From positions 49,109 to 113,108 of the forward strand of contig BLSF01000045.1 of NCBI GenBank assembly GCA_012862575.1: a stretch of 64,000 nt of DNA. Direction: 5' to 3'. The notes beneath the pieces were generated by a model, which was not told the origin of the DNA, did no database searches, and worked only from the letters and a program-made list of their open reading frames with translations. Source of the stretch: Parietichytrium sp. I65-24A. Its lineage: Eukaryota > Sar > Bigyra > Thraustochytrida > Thraustochytriidae. Below are positions 20,092-31,168 of the stretch, piece by piece; positions within the stretch are counted from its first letter, which is position 1, and each line of letters starts with the position of its first letter. Made by a program: the position numbers and the translations under genes.

Positions 20092-20481
20092 TTAGCAGCA
20101 GCAGCCGCTCTCGCGCTGTAATGTGCGACCGCATGTCACGCACTTGATCGATTTTTCTTTGCAAGAGTCAACCACGAATGGGATCCAACATACTGGCCAA
20201 AAGATAAGAAGGAGCGCGACGAACGTGATGATCTGGCCGAGGCTAATACGGGTTTCGCTTACAAGCTGTGGCCTTCCGCACGGGCATTGCATCCCATCTT
20301 GCGGGATCTCCACACGCTGCTGCGCAGGCATCTGCAGCTCATTCTGTACATAGTACACGGGTTGAGGCTGCTGCTGCTGCTGCTGCTGTGAAATAGGATC
20401 CTGAGACCGCGCCTGTTGAATTTCATCCTGCGGAACTACAGGCTGGGCTGTGTACACTTCGGTCTTCTTGTCGAAAGACAT
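20092..20481 (-). CDS. LITAF-domain protein C
   Basis: 129 aa from the ATG at 20481 (MSFDKKTEVYTAQPVVPQ). The frame stays open upstream to about 20586 without an ATG, so an upstream exon joining there is possible. A short glutamine run (QQQQQQQPQPVYY) precedes the C-terminal LITAF domain QCPCGRPQLV ... CVTCGRTLQRESGCCC, which is identical in protein to copy A. The last 260 bp match copy A at about 97%, whereas the N-terminal halves cannot be aligned beyond the MS-x-x-x-K segment. Same presumed endosomal or Golgi membrane role. Furthest upstream, on the minus strand, of the three tandem copies. Confidence 0.8.
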   Translation of the reverse strand: MSFDKKTEVYTAQPVVPQDEIQQARSQDPISQQQQQQQPQPVYYVQNELQMPAQQRVEIPQDGMQCPCGRPQLVSETRISLGQIITFVALLLIFWPVCWIPFVVDSCKEKSIKCVTCGRTLQRESGCCC

Positions 20482-21158
20482 TTTCCTCGCACTTGTTGTT
20501 AGTTTGCCTTGGCTTGCGCTCTCTGTTTCTACTACTCTTTCACTCGATGATTGGCGTTGGGTGTCTGCTTTTGGTGTCTGCTGCAAGCTTGCGAGCTCCC
20601 TTGGCCGTTCAAACAGAGATCAGGTTGCTGTATCTGGAGTCTGAAATCTGAGCCAACCCTCATCTCTGAATTCTGAATTCTGAATTCAGAATTCAGAATT
20701 CAGAATTCATTTTGACTTCCAAATTTTGTGATTTGTTAACAGTAAATACTGAATCTTACCCCACGCTGCTCACTCTGGCTCTCACGGTTTGACTCAACAC
20801 GAACTGGCATTTCAGTACCGGTACTTGAGTACTACTATCTATCTGAATTGTATGTCTCCATGGTCATTGTCCTCAGAGCTGCTCTGAATTGTGCTATAGT
20901 ACTGAGTTCCGTAGTGACGGCAACCGGCCCTGATCCAGCTAGCTAGAAAAAGTATAGGCATGTATAGGTTGAAGAAGAAGTGCATTATTACATTTGCGTA
21001 TGCAAGGGATCTTAGAAGACGATTCGACGGAAGGCTCTCTCAGGTCGCGGCCGAAGATGTTGAAGCGATCTTGTGACGAAAAATCCAGCGCGATTCTTTT
21101 TTGATTGTGAGGTGAAAGTTGTTTCTTAATAAAGCGACTCTAATTGACTGTGAATTGT
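20482..21158. other. Intergenic region with GAATTC palindrome array
   Basis: About 680 bp between LITAF C and the kinase 3' end. Contains an array of GAATTC units (20666-20709) and the word TAACAGTAAAT near 20738. No gene seen. Confidence 0.55.
20666..20709. repeat. GAATTC heptamer array with inverted symmetry
   Basis: Two or three GAATTCT heptamers are followed by four GAATTCA(G) heptamers, so the tract can fold on itself as a near-perfect hairpin. Similar shorter arrays are at 33723-33769 and 40435-40462. Confidence 0.85.
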
Positions 21159-22909
21159 TTACATCGAAATTCCGGGCTTGGCGACGGCGCGCAGCCTGTC
21201 GTAGCATTCCTGAGGACGAGGGCGTTCTCTTGGATCCGTGGCCAGCATCATTGACACCTCGCGAAAAAGACTCTTCCCAAAGTCGGAGCCAAACGCGCGT
21301 TCAAAAAAGGGTGTCACATCATCACTCCTCTCTTTCACAAATTGCCCGCACTCAAATGTCTTCAAATAGTCTTTTGCAAGTGTGAAATTCAGTTTGGACT
21401 CAAGCTTTTCCTTCACCGCGTCTCTGTCGATATGCGGCATGTCGATACCGAGGGCCTGCATCATGAACAATCGTCAATAAAAAGTGCATCAGAAATGTTA
21501 GGTAGAGGGGGAGGGACTGGCAACTTACCATCGACAAAAAGATGATTCCTACCATGTAAATGTCGTAGCTGCTGATATGGACCTTTTGCGGGTTCTCTGC
21601 AGGGCAGCACAGGACGCGTACAATCAGCGCGGAAAGCCATCATTTTAAGGAAAAGCCATTTTCATGAAAACTTACGGTAGCACATCTCTGGGGGTCTTCG
21701 GTGAACCCACTTTGGTTTCGGAACCAGCTTTTGCGTATCATACCAAAACCCGACCAAGGTGTCTTGCAGTTCTTCATCCGAGCACTTTGACCCCTTTCCG
21801 CTTTGCAAAAGAGCCAAAGGGCTGCGCACACCAGCTGCATCTAATTGCTTGCCCAAATCGACAGAAAGGCCAAAGTCGCTCCAGCGCGCAATATATTTCT
21901 CCTCGCCTGACACAAGCACGGTTTGCTCGATCAAAACGTTGTCGGGCTTCACATCCCGCATGCACACCCCGCATTTAGAAATGTAATCCAACCCTCCAAG
22001 AAGCTGCAACACGATAGATTGCCCAACACCGATGTATTCGTCAGATGCAATTTGAAAGAACTGAGCATCAATGTACTGGCTCAAATCAATACCAAAAGGA
22101 GAGCCATGAATTCTTCGCAAAACCAGCCAAAGGTGCTGCGCGTCCTCGTCAGCACGGTCCAGATATGTAACGCATCGGTTGTTGGTGTCATTTTCTGCCA
22201 GCAAAGAAGCGATACGGTACTCGTTTTCTGCGCTAGATCTCTGGGTAGGCAGGATCCTTTTCAGAGCTAACTGGCGCTTCAGCTGCTGCGAAACGGCGGC
22301 AATGAAACGATTCGACTTTTGGTCCGAATCAGTCAAGCTTCCAACAACTTTTCCAAGTTTTCCGCCTGAAGCGACACGCACAGCCGTGTAGACCGACCCC
22401 GCGGATCCTTTGTTCAAAAACATGACTGGCTTGTAGACTTTGCCTTTCGAGCCATGCAAAGTGATGTCTGGGACGACCTTCGCCTCGGCCTTGGCCTTTG
22501 CTGCGTCGGTTTTGCTCGTTGGCGTCGTCTTCAGATTTCTTGCAAGATAACTCTCTGCAATCTCCTTCATAGATGATGCCAGCACCTCCTCCCGGCTCTC
22601 CAAGAGCTCGCGCACATCCGGGTTCATCGCCTGGGACTCCAAAGCTTCCGCTAGACTCGCCCCGCGCAGCATGTGTCGCGCCATCGTCACATAACACGGG
22701 CCCATGAGAAATAGTTCCTCCCAAACATGTTCGCCAAGCGGCGTCTGATAGTCCAAGCACGCCAGCTGCTCCAAGATCTGCTTGTCGGTAAAGTTTTTGG
22801 ACCTGAAGGTTCTCGTATATTTGAGACCCTTCGCGCTGGAGAATCGAACCCTCACTGCGACGACCACCAGCGCTGCCCCTGCGAGGAAAATAGCTGCGCT
22901 CTGCGACAT
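21159..22909 (-). CDS. Membrane-anchored protein kinase (three exons)
   Basis: Exons 22909-21676, 21596-21529 and 21455-21159 join to 532 aa. Both introns are GT-AG (79 and 73 nt), and the joins keep the frame through RPPEMCYQNPQK and FLSMALGID. An N-terminal hydrophobic anchor (AAIFLAGAALVVVAV) is followed by an unrecognised helical region to about residue 165. The kinase domain then has a glycine loop (NKGSAGSVY), the ATP-binding lysine in LALKRIL, an alpha-C glutamate in AENEYRIA, the catalytic loop MRDVKPDNVL (Met in place of the usual His), SDFG for magnesium binding, PPE in the APE position, subdomain IX DIYMVG and the late arginine in DPRERPRP. All catalytic residues are present, so it is probably active. 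It matches no kinase subfamily I can name. The start ATG follows a TATATATA run on the coding strand. Confidence 0.8.
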
Positions 22910-25862
22910 TCTGTATATATATCCACGCTCACAATTCACCTTCCTCACTTGTCCAAGCGAGCTGTACCGAGTGCTCAATTTGCTCGACGATCTTTTCGCA
23001 AAGAACTCACGCAACAATGCTAACGAACAATACCCAGTGCCCCAACAGGACTTGCTTTCACTCGCAACCTCAATCAAATATGCGCCAGCTTTCCACAGCA
23101 CTTAGCTCAGCCCAGTCTCCTTTGTCAAAAGATGCACGAGTTACAAGTCGCGCAGCACCAATTGTCACTGGCAGCTCGCGCCGTGGCGACAGTATCTGAA
23201 CAGTGTTATAGTAAACACTGTCGGCGATTTGAAAGTGTCCTCGCGCACCCTCCAATCTCACAATACTCACGATGCACACTTGCAAGATACGAGTGCACAT
23301 TGGATCCTGAACTTTCTTGCCGACTTGGTTGGTAATGTTTGCGGTGGTTTAGTCTTATCATTGAGGAGGAAGGGAATTTAAGGTATTGGCCACACCGAGA
23401 GGTTCCAGGCGCGAATCTTTTGCTTGATGAAGACCTTTTATTCTTTTTTCGAAGTCTATACTGTCGACTAAGTACCGGTAAGACATCACTGTCATAGTAA
23501 TTCTATTTCTCATCATCATCATCATCATCATCCTCTTCTTCTTCTCCGCGAAAGAAGAAGCTGGAATGCTTGCAAAGCACCAGGCGCAGCGAAAATTGTT
23601 TCGTTGGAAGGTTTTGGCATGTGGTAGCTCACGGCCAAGTGAAGTTCGGGTCTCCACGTGTGTTTAAAAAAAAGTCTTTTACGAACGAGATGAGTTGGTG
23701 CAAACACACTCAAGTTCCGGAATTCCCTCGCATGCCAGAAGCAAGCCGTTTGGTAGCTCGTCTCTATGCTAGCCTGGAGCGCCTATCTTCACAAGCTTCA
23801 AGTGCGCGTTATTGAATTGCGGTTTCGTCATGAAAGAAAGCAGAGACCGGACTACGAAATACTCGAGATTATTATTCCAGAGAGAAAAGCGTTGGTTTTG
23901 ATCAAATGTGCTCGATTTCAAGCCGGAAACGGTATCGGAACTGCTCAAATGACTCTGAATGAAACATAAGAGAAAGTGACTGCAGCCCTGATTCTAAAAA
24001 CTGTTTTACTGCGTTGCGACGATATTAGTTGCAAGTCTCCCACGATGCCAGCGAGATAGTTGCAAGCTGCTGAAAAGCTTTCTTTTCTTCCACGCTGCCG
24101 AAAAAAAAAACATTTATGAGCAAATTTGCCAATATTCGTAGTGCAATCAACCTCGGCGGCTTGCCGGCGACAAGGCACAGCCATTCACAAAAAGTTGCTT
24201 TGCTTAAAGTAGAATGCATCGACGAAAAGTCACCGCATTAGTTTGGACTGACATCTGAGTCCACGAGAACTCCAGTTGTAATTCTTAATATTCACATGGA
24301 GTACATCTCAAGAACCATGACAAAACGACTCTGAGACATGGAGGTGCAACAATTTTTTTTGAATCTGTGGTATACCCTCCGTCTTTAACTTTTGCACGGC
24401 AGGAGCACGTCGGGATGGCTGGTAGTTCAAATTGCGCGTTCGCTGTGACCCGAAGAAGAGCTAACTGGAGCTGATGTTGGAAAGAACAAGTTGAGTTGAT
24501 TGTGAGGTTCCCGGTCTTACCTGGCAGTGCTGAGTACCAGTAACATAGCTCAGAATTCAAGAATGTTATGCCAAATCTTTAGACTCCTTCTTCGTCCTTC
24601 TCGACGTCAATTTTGAAATCGACACTAACTTCTTGAATACTGGTACAAGCTCAAAACAGCAACTCCACGCATGAGTCAACCCCTGAACACTGCGCCTGAC
24701 AAACAAATGAGTGAATCGCAGTAAGCCGAACAGCAGAGGCAGCAGCGACGCTTTCATCAGAGAATTGTCTGCAACCAATCTATTCAACGTCCACATAACT
24801 ACGGCGTGTCCTAACAAGATTTGCCACTGAGGAGTCATGACCGCTAGCTACTAGAGAGGTAAAGATGATACAGTTTTAGTACTGTAGGTAGTGCAACAGG
24901 GTCCAAAAGGGTCACTAGGTAACCGTTGCAATACGCCGCTTTTTAGAGAGTCGGGTAGTGGTCTCCAAGGGAGACCGTTGATAGGCGTAGGGAATGAACT
25001 ATTTCGTTTGCCTTGAGCCCTGGCAAATGAAAATGAAACCCAGAGAGATACTTGAAAAAACGTTGCAAGCGGCCGCCTCCAAGACGGCCCATCACATTTT
25101 TTATAGTGAAGTGGTCACACCACGGTGAGAGGAAAGGGCAAGAAAGTTGTTGAGACTGTGCCAAAAGCGCAGCGGTCCCGGCCACAACGAGGAGAGAAAT
25201 GAGAGAGCGAGAGAATTCCAATCGGCGCATTGTGATGCAATGCGTTGGCTATCACTGCACTCTGACTATGAGCGCCGCTGTTCGGTTGGCACTGGTGCTA
25301 CAATGCAGTTGGGAAGGGAATTAACAAAAGTCATGCTGGTTTCAGAGCGCTCCTAAAAACTCTCCATCAACTCCCTTTCTCTCCACCTGGCACTTGCGAA
25401 CACTGGCGATTATGCTAAGCATGGCTACATACGTTGTGCGCTCGGCAACGGCATTGAGCTTTCCCATAGAGAGTGGCAGCACTGATCTTGCCGCGTGCTT
25501 TCGCCATGCAAACAGAGAGGAATGAAAACAAAGAAACAGACGCCACGAGTAGGATCACTAGAACGCGGCGTAGAGGCGAAAACGGAAAATGAAAGTCTCT
25601 CCGCTTGCAATTGGTAGAAAACACTAGTTTGCCCGTTTGGACCCCTGCGAGCGAGCGTTAGTGGCCCAACACAGAATAAATACTCCTTTGGTGTAATTGA
25701 AAACGGAAGGAAGCGAAAGTAGCTTGAGCAATCAAGCAATCACCAGTCAGGCAATACAGCTGTCGTGCCAAACGTTCGGAGAGCAGGCCAGCCAAACGCA
25801 AGGACAGTGCGAGAAGGTTGTGACAGGGGTGCGGGCCGCGAGTTCGTTGGAGTTGTGGAGAA
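22910..25862. other. Gene-poor divergent region
   Basis: About 2.95 kb between the kinase (-) and EGF-repeat gene (+). Short frames exist, including one at 24943-25230 (-) whose first 25 residues look like a signal peptide, but none is long or conserved-looking enough to call. A short ATC/ATG run lies near 23512-23534. I see no RNA gene or mobile element. Confidence 0.5.
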
Positions 25863-26876
25863 ATGATTGTACCAAAGTCAGCACTTGCTGTGCTTGTCCT
25901 TGCCTTGGGCGTATCGCAGTCTGACGCGGCGTGCCACAACAACTGTAATGGACACGGAACTTGTAATGCATTCGACAGGTGCACTTGCCATCACGCATGG
26001 AACCATCCACTGGCAGAAGACTGCTCAATGCGCGTATGCCCTTATGGAGAGACAAGTGGTGTGTACGGGTCAGACACCCATGCTTACAAGGAGTGCAGCA
26101 ACCACGGAACCTGCAACCGTGGAACTGGCGAGTGCGAGTGCTACGACGGATACACTGGACATGCCTGCCAGCGCGCTTCATGCCCAAATGACTGCAATGG
26201 CAACGGACAGTGCCAGCTGCTGAAGACGCTCAACACTGCTTACAGCTCCTCGAACTGGGACTACGACCAGAAGATGGTTTGCAAGTGTGACCCTGGATAC
26301 GAGGGCCCTGGCTGCGAGCTGAGATCTTGCCCAGAAGGCGATGATCCTCTCAGCAAGTACATGTCTGCAAGTTCTGAGCAGGGCGACGCAGTTCAGACTT
26401 GCACAATCGTGGATGGTACCGCCGCAGCGACTACCGGCAGCTTCGCAATCAAGTTCACTGACTGGACTGGACAAGTACACACGACTCCACAGATCAACTT
26501 TGCTGGTCTCTCCAGTCTTCGAATCAAGGAAGCATTGCAGGGTCTTCCAAATAACGTCATCCCATCCGTAACGGTTGGACTCGCCACGAGTGGTACTACC
26601 CACACAATCACAGTTACTTTCACCGCTGCAGAGAACGCTGGTGAGCAGGAGCTGCTTGAAATCGTGACTGATGCTAGTATACTCGCTGGTGTGCAGCCAT
26701 ACATCACAGGTGCAACCGGTCAGACTTCATCTTGCTCGTCAGCCAGTGCTAAAACTTCTTATGAAGAGAGCAAGGTCTGTGCTGGCCGTGGAACTTGTGA
26801 TCATGAAACTGGTCTTTGCTCTTGCAACACCGGCTTCCACGGGCACTCTTGTGACAAGCAAACCGCTCTTCAGTAA
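25863..26876 (+). CDS. Secreted EGF-repeat (tenascin-like) protein
   Basis: 337 aa, intronless. Residues 1-22 are a signal peptide ending SQSDA. Three EGF-like modules follow at about 24-165, with cysteine patterns such as CNGHGTCNAFDRCTC, CSNHGTCNRGTGECEC and CNGNGQC ... CKCDPGYEG. A beta-rich Ser/Thr/Val domain spans about 170-295 (including GSFAIKFTDWTGQ and PNNVIPSVTV). A fourth EGF module closes the protein (CAGRGTCDHETGLCSCNTGFHGHSC). Such proteins, with this EGF and beta-domain mixture, are frequent at the surface of stramenopile and haptophyte cells. Likely an extracellular adhesive or scale/matrix protein; no membrane anchor is visible. Convergent with RPC82, only 262 bp away. Confidence 0.85.
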   Translation: MIVPKSALAVLVLALGVSQSDAACHNNCNGHGTCNAFDRCTCHHAWNHPLAEDCSMRVCPYGETSGVYGSDTHAYKECSNHGTCNRGTGECECYDGYTGHACQRASCPNDCNGNGQCQLLKTLNTAYSSSNWDYDQKMVCKCDPGYEGPGCELRSCPEGDDPLSKYMSASSEQGDAVQTCTIVDGTAAATTGSFAIKFTDWTGQVHTTPQINFAGLSSLRIKEALQGLPNNVIPSVTVGLATSGTTHTITVTFTAAENAGEQELLEIVTDASILAGVQPYITGATGQTSSCSSASAKTSYEESKVCAGRGTCDHETGLCSCNTGFHGHSCDKQTALQ

Positions 26877-27138
26877 GGCGTGTTGGAGAAGAAGTTAGAG
26901 TGTTTGTAAGAAATCATCAAGCCCATCCTTTTCATTTCTTCTGGCACAAGCCAATCAAGTTCGGGAACTCGGACCAAGCGCAGCAGTTTTGATAAGGAGC
27001 GCGGTGTTCTCACCCACAAGTGGCTTTACTACTTTTAAAAAATTGCAACAAAAGCGAAAATTTTCATGATGGGGAAGCATTCAAGTTTGATCCTTACCAA
27101 GATGAAGAGCATGAAAGGAGCTCCAAAATGAAGGTGTT

Positions 27139-30057
27139 TCATCTCAACGCCTCAAAGTCCGAAAGAGAGGCGATGAGGAGGCATGTTCGGTCCAGATTCA
27201 AGAGTGCTCGCTCCAAGTTGTCCACGTTGAAGCGTATCCGCGTGAAATGCTCGAATCCTTGGACCTTGCGCAAATCTTCTTTGGTGATGAGCCCTTCTTT
27301 GAAACGCTCAACTTGTATTGCAACTTCTTCGTATCGCTTGCAAGTGAGATTTTGAACACGAAGACGAATACGTAGATTTAAAAGCGCCTTCAAAGCGTTT
27401 CCAGCAACGAGCTGTTCTATATGGGTGTCTACAGCGCGGTAGACGTAGTAAGTGTATGCAGGATTCAGGTCTGGTTTTTTAGAAAGCTCTTCAAGATGCA
27501 GATATCCCTCTTTCAAGAGTTCCTGCAGGATTGTGCGCGCCTTTGCGGGGGCAATTAGAGCGAGATCACCGACTTGGCTCTCCTCGAGGCCCTTTTTGTC
27601 CAAAAGTAAATTCACAATCCGCATTCCCTCTATACCATGCTCGCTCTCGATCTGCTTGAGGCAGCACCGCCTCTTGAGCACCCTTACAGCAAGATCAAAA
27701 TTGACTTGGACAGTGCGATACGCTCCAAAATTATCAACTGTGACAATTCCATTGGAAATAGATTCCAAAATGTCCAGGACGTGATTGAGAGCCTCGCGCC
27801 GATCAATTTCATTTCCATGATCCGCCAAGGCAGCAAGTCCGTCGTTGTTGTACAGCTCCTTGAGTAGGGACTCTGAGGAAACGGCGACGTCTGTGTTGCT
27901 TGGCAGATCAAAGATGTCCTGGTCTGGCCGCTGAGTTGCCTGCACGATTCGAAGTTTGTCAGTAATTGTATTGAATAAATCTTGCGACAAGCCCCGGCAT
28001 GGGCTGTACACCGTCCAGTCAGCTCAAATGAACACAAACAGAGAAAAACTTACCACGCTCTTGTTGATATTGGATTGCATCACAACTGATAACACCTCCC
28101 CGAAGAAGGGCTCTTCGGCGCGGTCTGCAAAGTGCTCCGCAATGAGTTCGGCCCGAAAGCACTGTAGGAAGTAATTCAGATTGAATCTGTACCAGAGCGC
28201 TCCACGCGGGTCCCCGGCAGGAAACTCGGCAAGATCGAAGTCGGTGTTTGTCCGCAAAGATAACGGGACAGCTTCCTTACCTTTTGAGGCTCGAGGGGTT
28301 TGTTCTTTTTCGGTCGCTGTCTTCGGGACAGGTTTCAAGTTGGCCGCGTCCGAAGGTCCGTCTGAGCTCTTCTTGAGCTTCAATTTACGCGCCAGCTCGA
28401 TTGGGCCGCCTCTTGCGCGTTTAGCGGGTGGCTCGTTAGACACTAATGCAGAAGAGGATCCTTCGACCCCGTCAGTGGCTTTCCGTTTTGAAGATGTATC
28501 GGCAGCAGCCTTCTTCGCTGCTTCTCCTTTAGGCGTAGTCTTCTTGGCCTTCTTGGCGTCTTGGGCGGCAGACTTTGCTTTGGCCTTCTTGCTGTCCCCA
28601 AGGGTTTTCTCCTCTTCCTCTGTTTTAACTGAGAACTTCTTCTGCGGAATCAAGATTCGCCTATCAACAAGCTCGTCAAAAGCCTTCTCGGCGACTTGGA
28701 GGGCCGCTAATGCTTCTGGCCGACGAAGGATCTCTTTCAAGCTACTATTACCATCAGTGACGTCGTCGAGCCAGTGTGACGGGACATCCGCCCGGTTGGC
28801 AAACTCCGCTGCGAAAGCTGCCACTGCAAATGTGTCTTTAGCACTAGCTACACGAACTGCAACGCTGTTTAGTACATCGCGCTTTGAGGTGGCACCAGAG
28901 ATAAGCACTTCTTCTACAACTATGGAATGCACTGCTCCGGCCCGTTTCTCAACGACCGAGCAAATTTTAGGGTGTCGCAGAAGCATTAGCGCGCGTTGGG
29001 GACAAAACCTGTAGGTAGCTTTCTGCGGCCGCATTTGACCTTCTTGCTTTGCTTTAGCATCTGTTTCGCTGATGATTTCGGTCGTCTGTGCAACACGTAC
29101 AAATTAGTTGCTCGTCCGCTCAAGCTACAGTTTAAACGTTTGTTCTCGCTCTCTTAATGGTCACGACTCTCACTTACATCCATTAACACGACATTGTGTC
29201 TGACCAGATTTACTAACGCACTCTTGATACTCGCTCTGTTGAGCTGTTGAAATGCTCTGGCAGCTCGCCCGCAGTCTTTCTCTGGTTCAATAGTATCCCT
29301 CGTCGCCGCCATCTTCTTCAAATTCATCTCGAGCCTGCGCAGGTCCAGCTCGCCGTGAATCGCCAGCGCTTCAGCCACTGCCGCTACCACCTAAGTCACC
29401 GCCGCACCGTCAGCAAACCGCTATCCACCGCAGACCACAAAACTGACCCACATCCACACCCCATCTACCCCAAGACCAAACTTTTCCAACACTCGTGACC
29501 AAGCAAACCAAATGGTGAATGGACGGGTGACGGATCACTTCAGAGCCGAGCGCGTGGACGACCCAAACAACGATGAGTGGCTCCATCGATCACTTCGGAA
29601 CGGCGCATGAGCATATGAGCATGAGCATATGAGCATGAGCATATGAGCATGAGCATGAGCGACCGTATCGTGACAGACAATCCACCACTGCTTCCCGACC
29701 CGGAAACGAACCCATCAACGAGTCCATAAACAGAATCCTCCATCCCATTTCCGCAGCACACAAAGTCACATGCATCCCACAGTCCCCAACACCCACAACC
29801 ACAACAATAATAACAATAACAACAACAACAACAACACCTGCGAGAACATATGCGTTCATCGATCAACCCATCAAGACACAACTTACCGGGCCAAGGTACT
29901 CATCCACTACATCCAGCGCTGCCTCTCTCAGCATTGCCGCGCCCACGCCTCTGTTCTGCACCAGCGTAGCCGCTTCATTCCCATACAACCCGGACAGCAT
30001 GCCCCTCTCTTCCTGCCTCACGTCCACTCCCGCCGCGTCGGGATCTTCCTCCGACAT
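27139..30057 (-). CDS. RPC82: RNA polymerase III subunit RPC82/POLR3C (four exons)
   Basis: Exons 30057-29887, 29390-29178, 29085-28054 and 27939-27139 join in frame to 738 aa. RPC82 is part of the Pol III trimer that melts promoter DNA and starts transcription of tRNA and 5S genes. N-terminal winged-helix pieces (LDVVDEYLGPVVAAVAEALAIHGEL and LVRHNVVLM) precede RFCPQRALMLLRHPKICSVV, typical of the family. The C-terminus (LLLDKKGLEESQVGDLALI, then LLKEGYLHLEEL) matches the human protein well. A Lys/Ala/Glu-rich insert of about 120 residues makes it longer than yeast (654) or human (534). The third intron has a clear TACTGAC branch point before GTGCAG. The first intron is 496 nt, unusually long here, and contains repeats. 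Confidence 0.9.
29606..29660. repeat. CATATGAGCATGAG repeat in RPC82 intron 1
   Basis: About four overlapping copies of a 14-bp CATATGAGCATGAG unit, the last ones losing CATATG. It lies in the first intron of RPC82. A short AAC/AAT run follows near 29795-29836 in the same intron. Confidence 0.85.
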
Positions 30058-31168
30058 CTTCCCTTCTCCGTCTCTCTGTCCCTCTGTCTCTCCAGATTCA
30101 CACCGCGACGTCCGCGCCGGTCTCTCGCGCTACTCGTCGGCGTAGTGTGGCCGTAGCGAGCGGGTGTCTGCGCGCGCGGGAATTCGTACCAAGACGTGCC
30201 GCCCGCGGTTCCTCGTCAGTTCCTCGTCAGTTCCTCTCGCGTTCCGCGTGTTCCGCGTGTTCCCTGAGGTCAGTCCGTTCTTTGGCCAGCCAGCCAGGTG
30301 GGGGGGTATTGAGGGGGGGTACGCGGGAGAGTCCTCGCCCGCGGTTGGAGTCGCGTACCCTTCGCTGTTGCACCACCACTCTCACTCCGCTGCACAGGCC
30401 AGTCTGTCCTGTCTGCCTCTCGTAATAACGCCGGGGGTACTCGCCGCGTACCCTTAAAACTACTAGCGCTGTTACTAGCTGCGCGTACCCTTCGCGTACG
30501 CCGGAGGAGGAAGGTGGAGGGGAGCAGCGCACGGACTGTGTGGCTGGGAGCCTAGGACGGACGGGTAGGTAGTCCTAGTCAGCGGTGGAACGCGAGTGGA
30601 ACGTGAATGGAAGACAAAGTTGCAATGTATGCAATGTGTGTATGTAAACATATGTAAACATTGGAAACATATGGAAACAATGTGGGCGGAAACGGCGAAA
30701 GATGGTGGAATGGAAATGGAAATTGAGCATGAAGATGAGCATGAAGATGAAAATGAGGATGAGGATGAGGATGAGCGCAGCGACAAGGTTGGCGATTGTG
30801 GACATGGGGTCTGGACGGAGGTTGCTTGTCTGGAACTGAACTTGCAAGTCACGGTGCAATGTGATTGTGGATGCGGGTAACTCATGACTGCTTGCGGAGT
30901 TGGCAATTAGCTCGGGAAACTTGCCGCGTTGGAGCGCTCGGTGGTGGCTGGCCAAGAACCTCTTTTATCTATATATATACAAGCATGGCTTTCTGCTCGA
31001 TTGGGGCTTTCGACGCAAAGAATTGGATGGCAAATATATGTAGATGTATCTTTTCAGGGCTTTTGATTACAGTTGCCAACAACTTTGGTCCCTTTCGGGA
31101 CGGAGCCGGGAGCGGTGAATCGCGGCGGCAATAGAGCACATGTGGTTGGTGGTTGGCGAAGGCTGGTT
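30058..31168. other. Intergenic region between two minus-strand genes
   Basis: About 1.1 kb. A GATGAG/GAAGAT purine tract lies at 30720-30778; an open plus-strand frame across it (acidic Glu/Asp repeats) is judged spurious. A TATATATATA run sits near 30970. No gene supported. Confidence 0.5.

Noticed and set aside
24943-25230. Minus-strand 95-aa frame starting with a signal-peptide-like segment
   Set aside because: The remainder has no domain, Cys pattern or conservation, and it lies in a long gene-poor stretch. Not enough to call.
28012-28053. A 50-nt intron in RPC82 ending at GTACAG (28004)
   Set aside because: It would put exon 4 out of frame. The GTGCAG acceptor with a TACTGAC branch point (intron 28053-27940) keeps frame.
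30596-30880. Plus-strand frame with acidic Glu/Asp repeats
   Set aside because: Starts without an ATG and is produced by a GATGAG/GAAGAT microsatellite.
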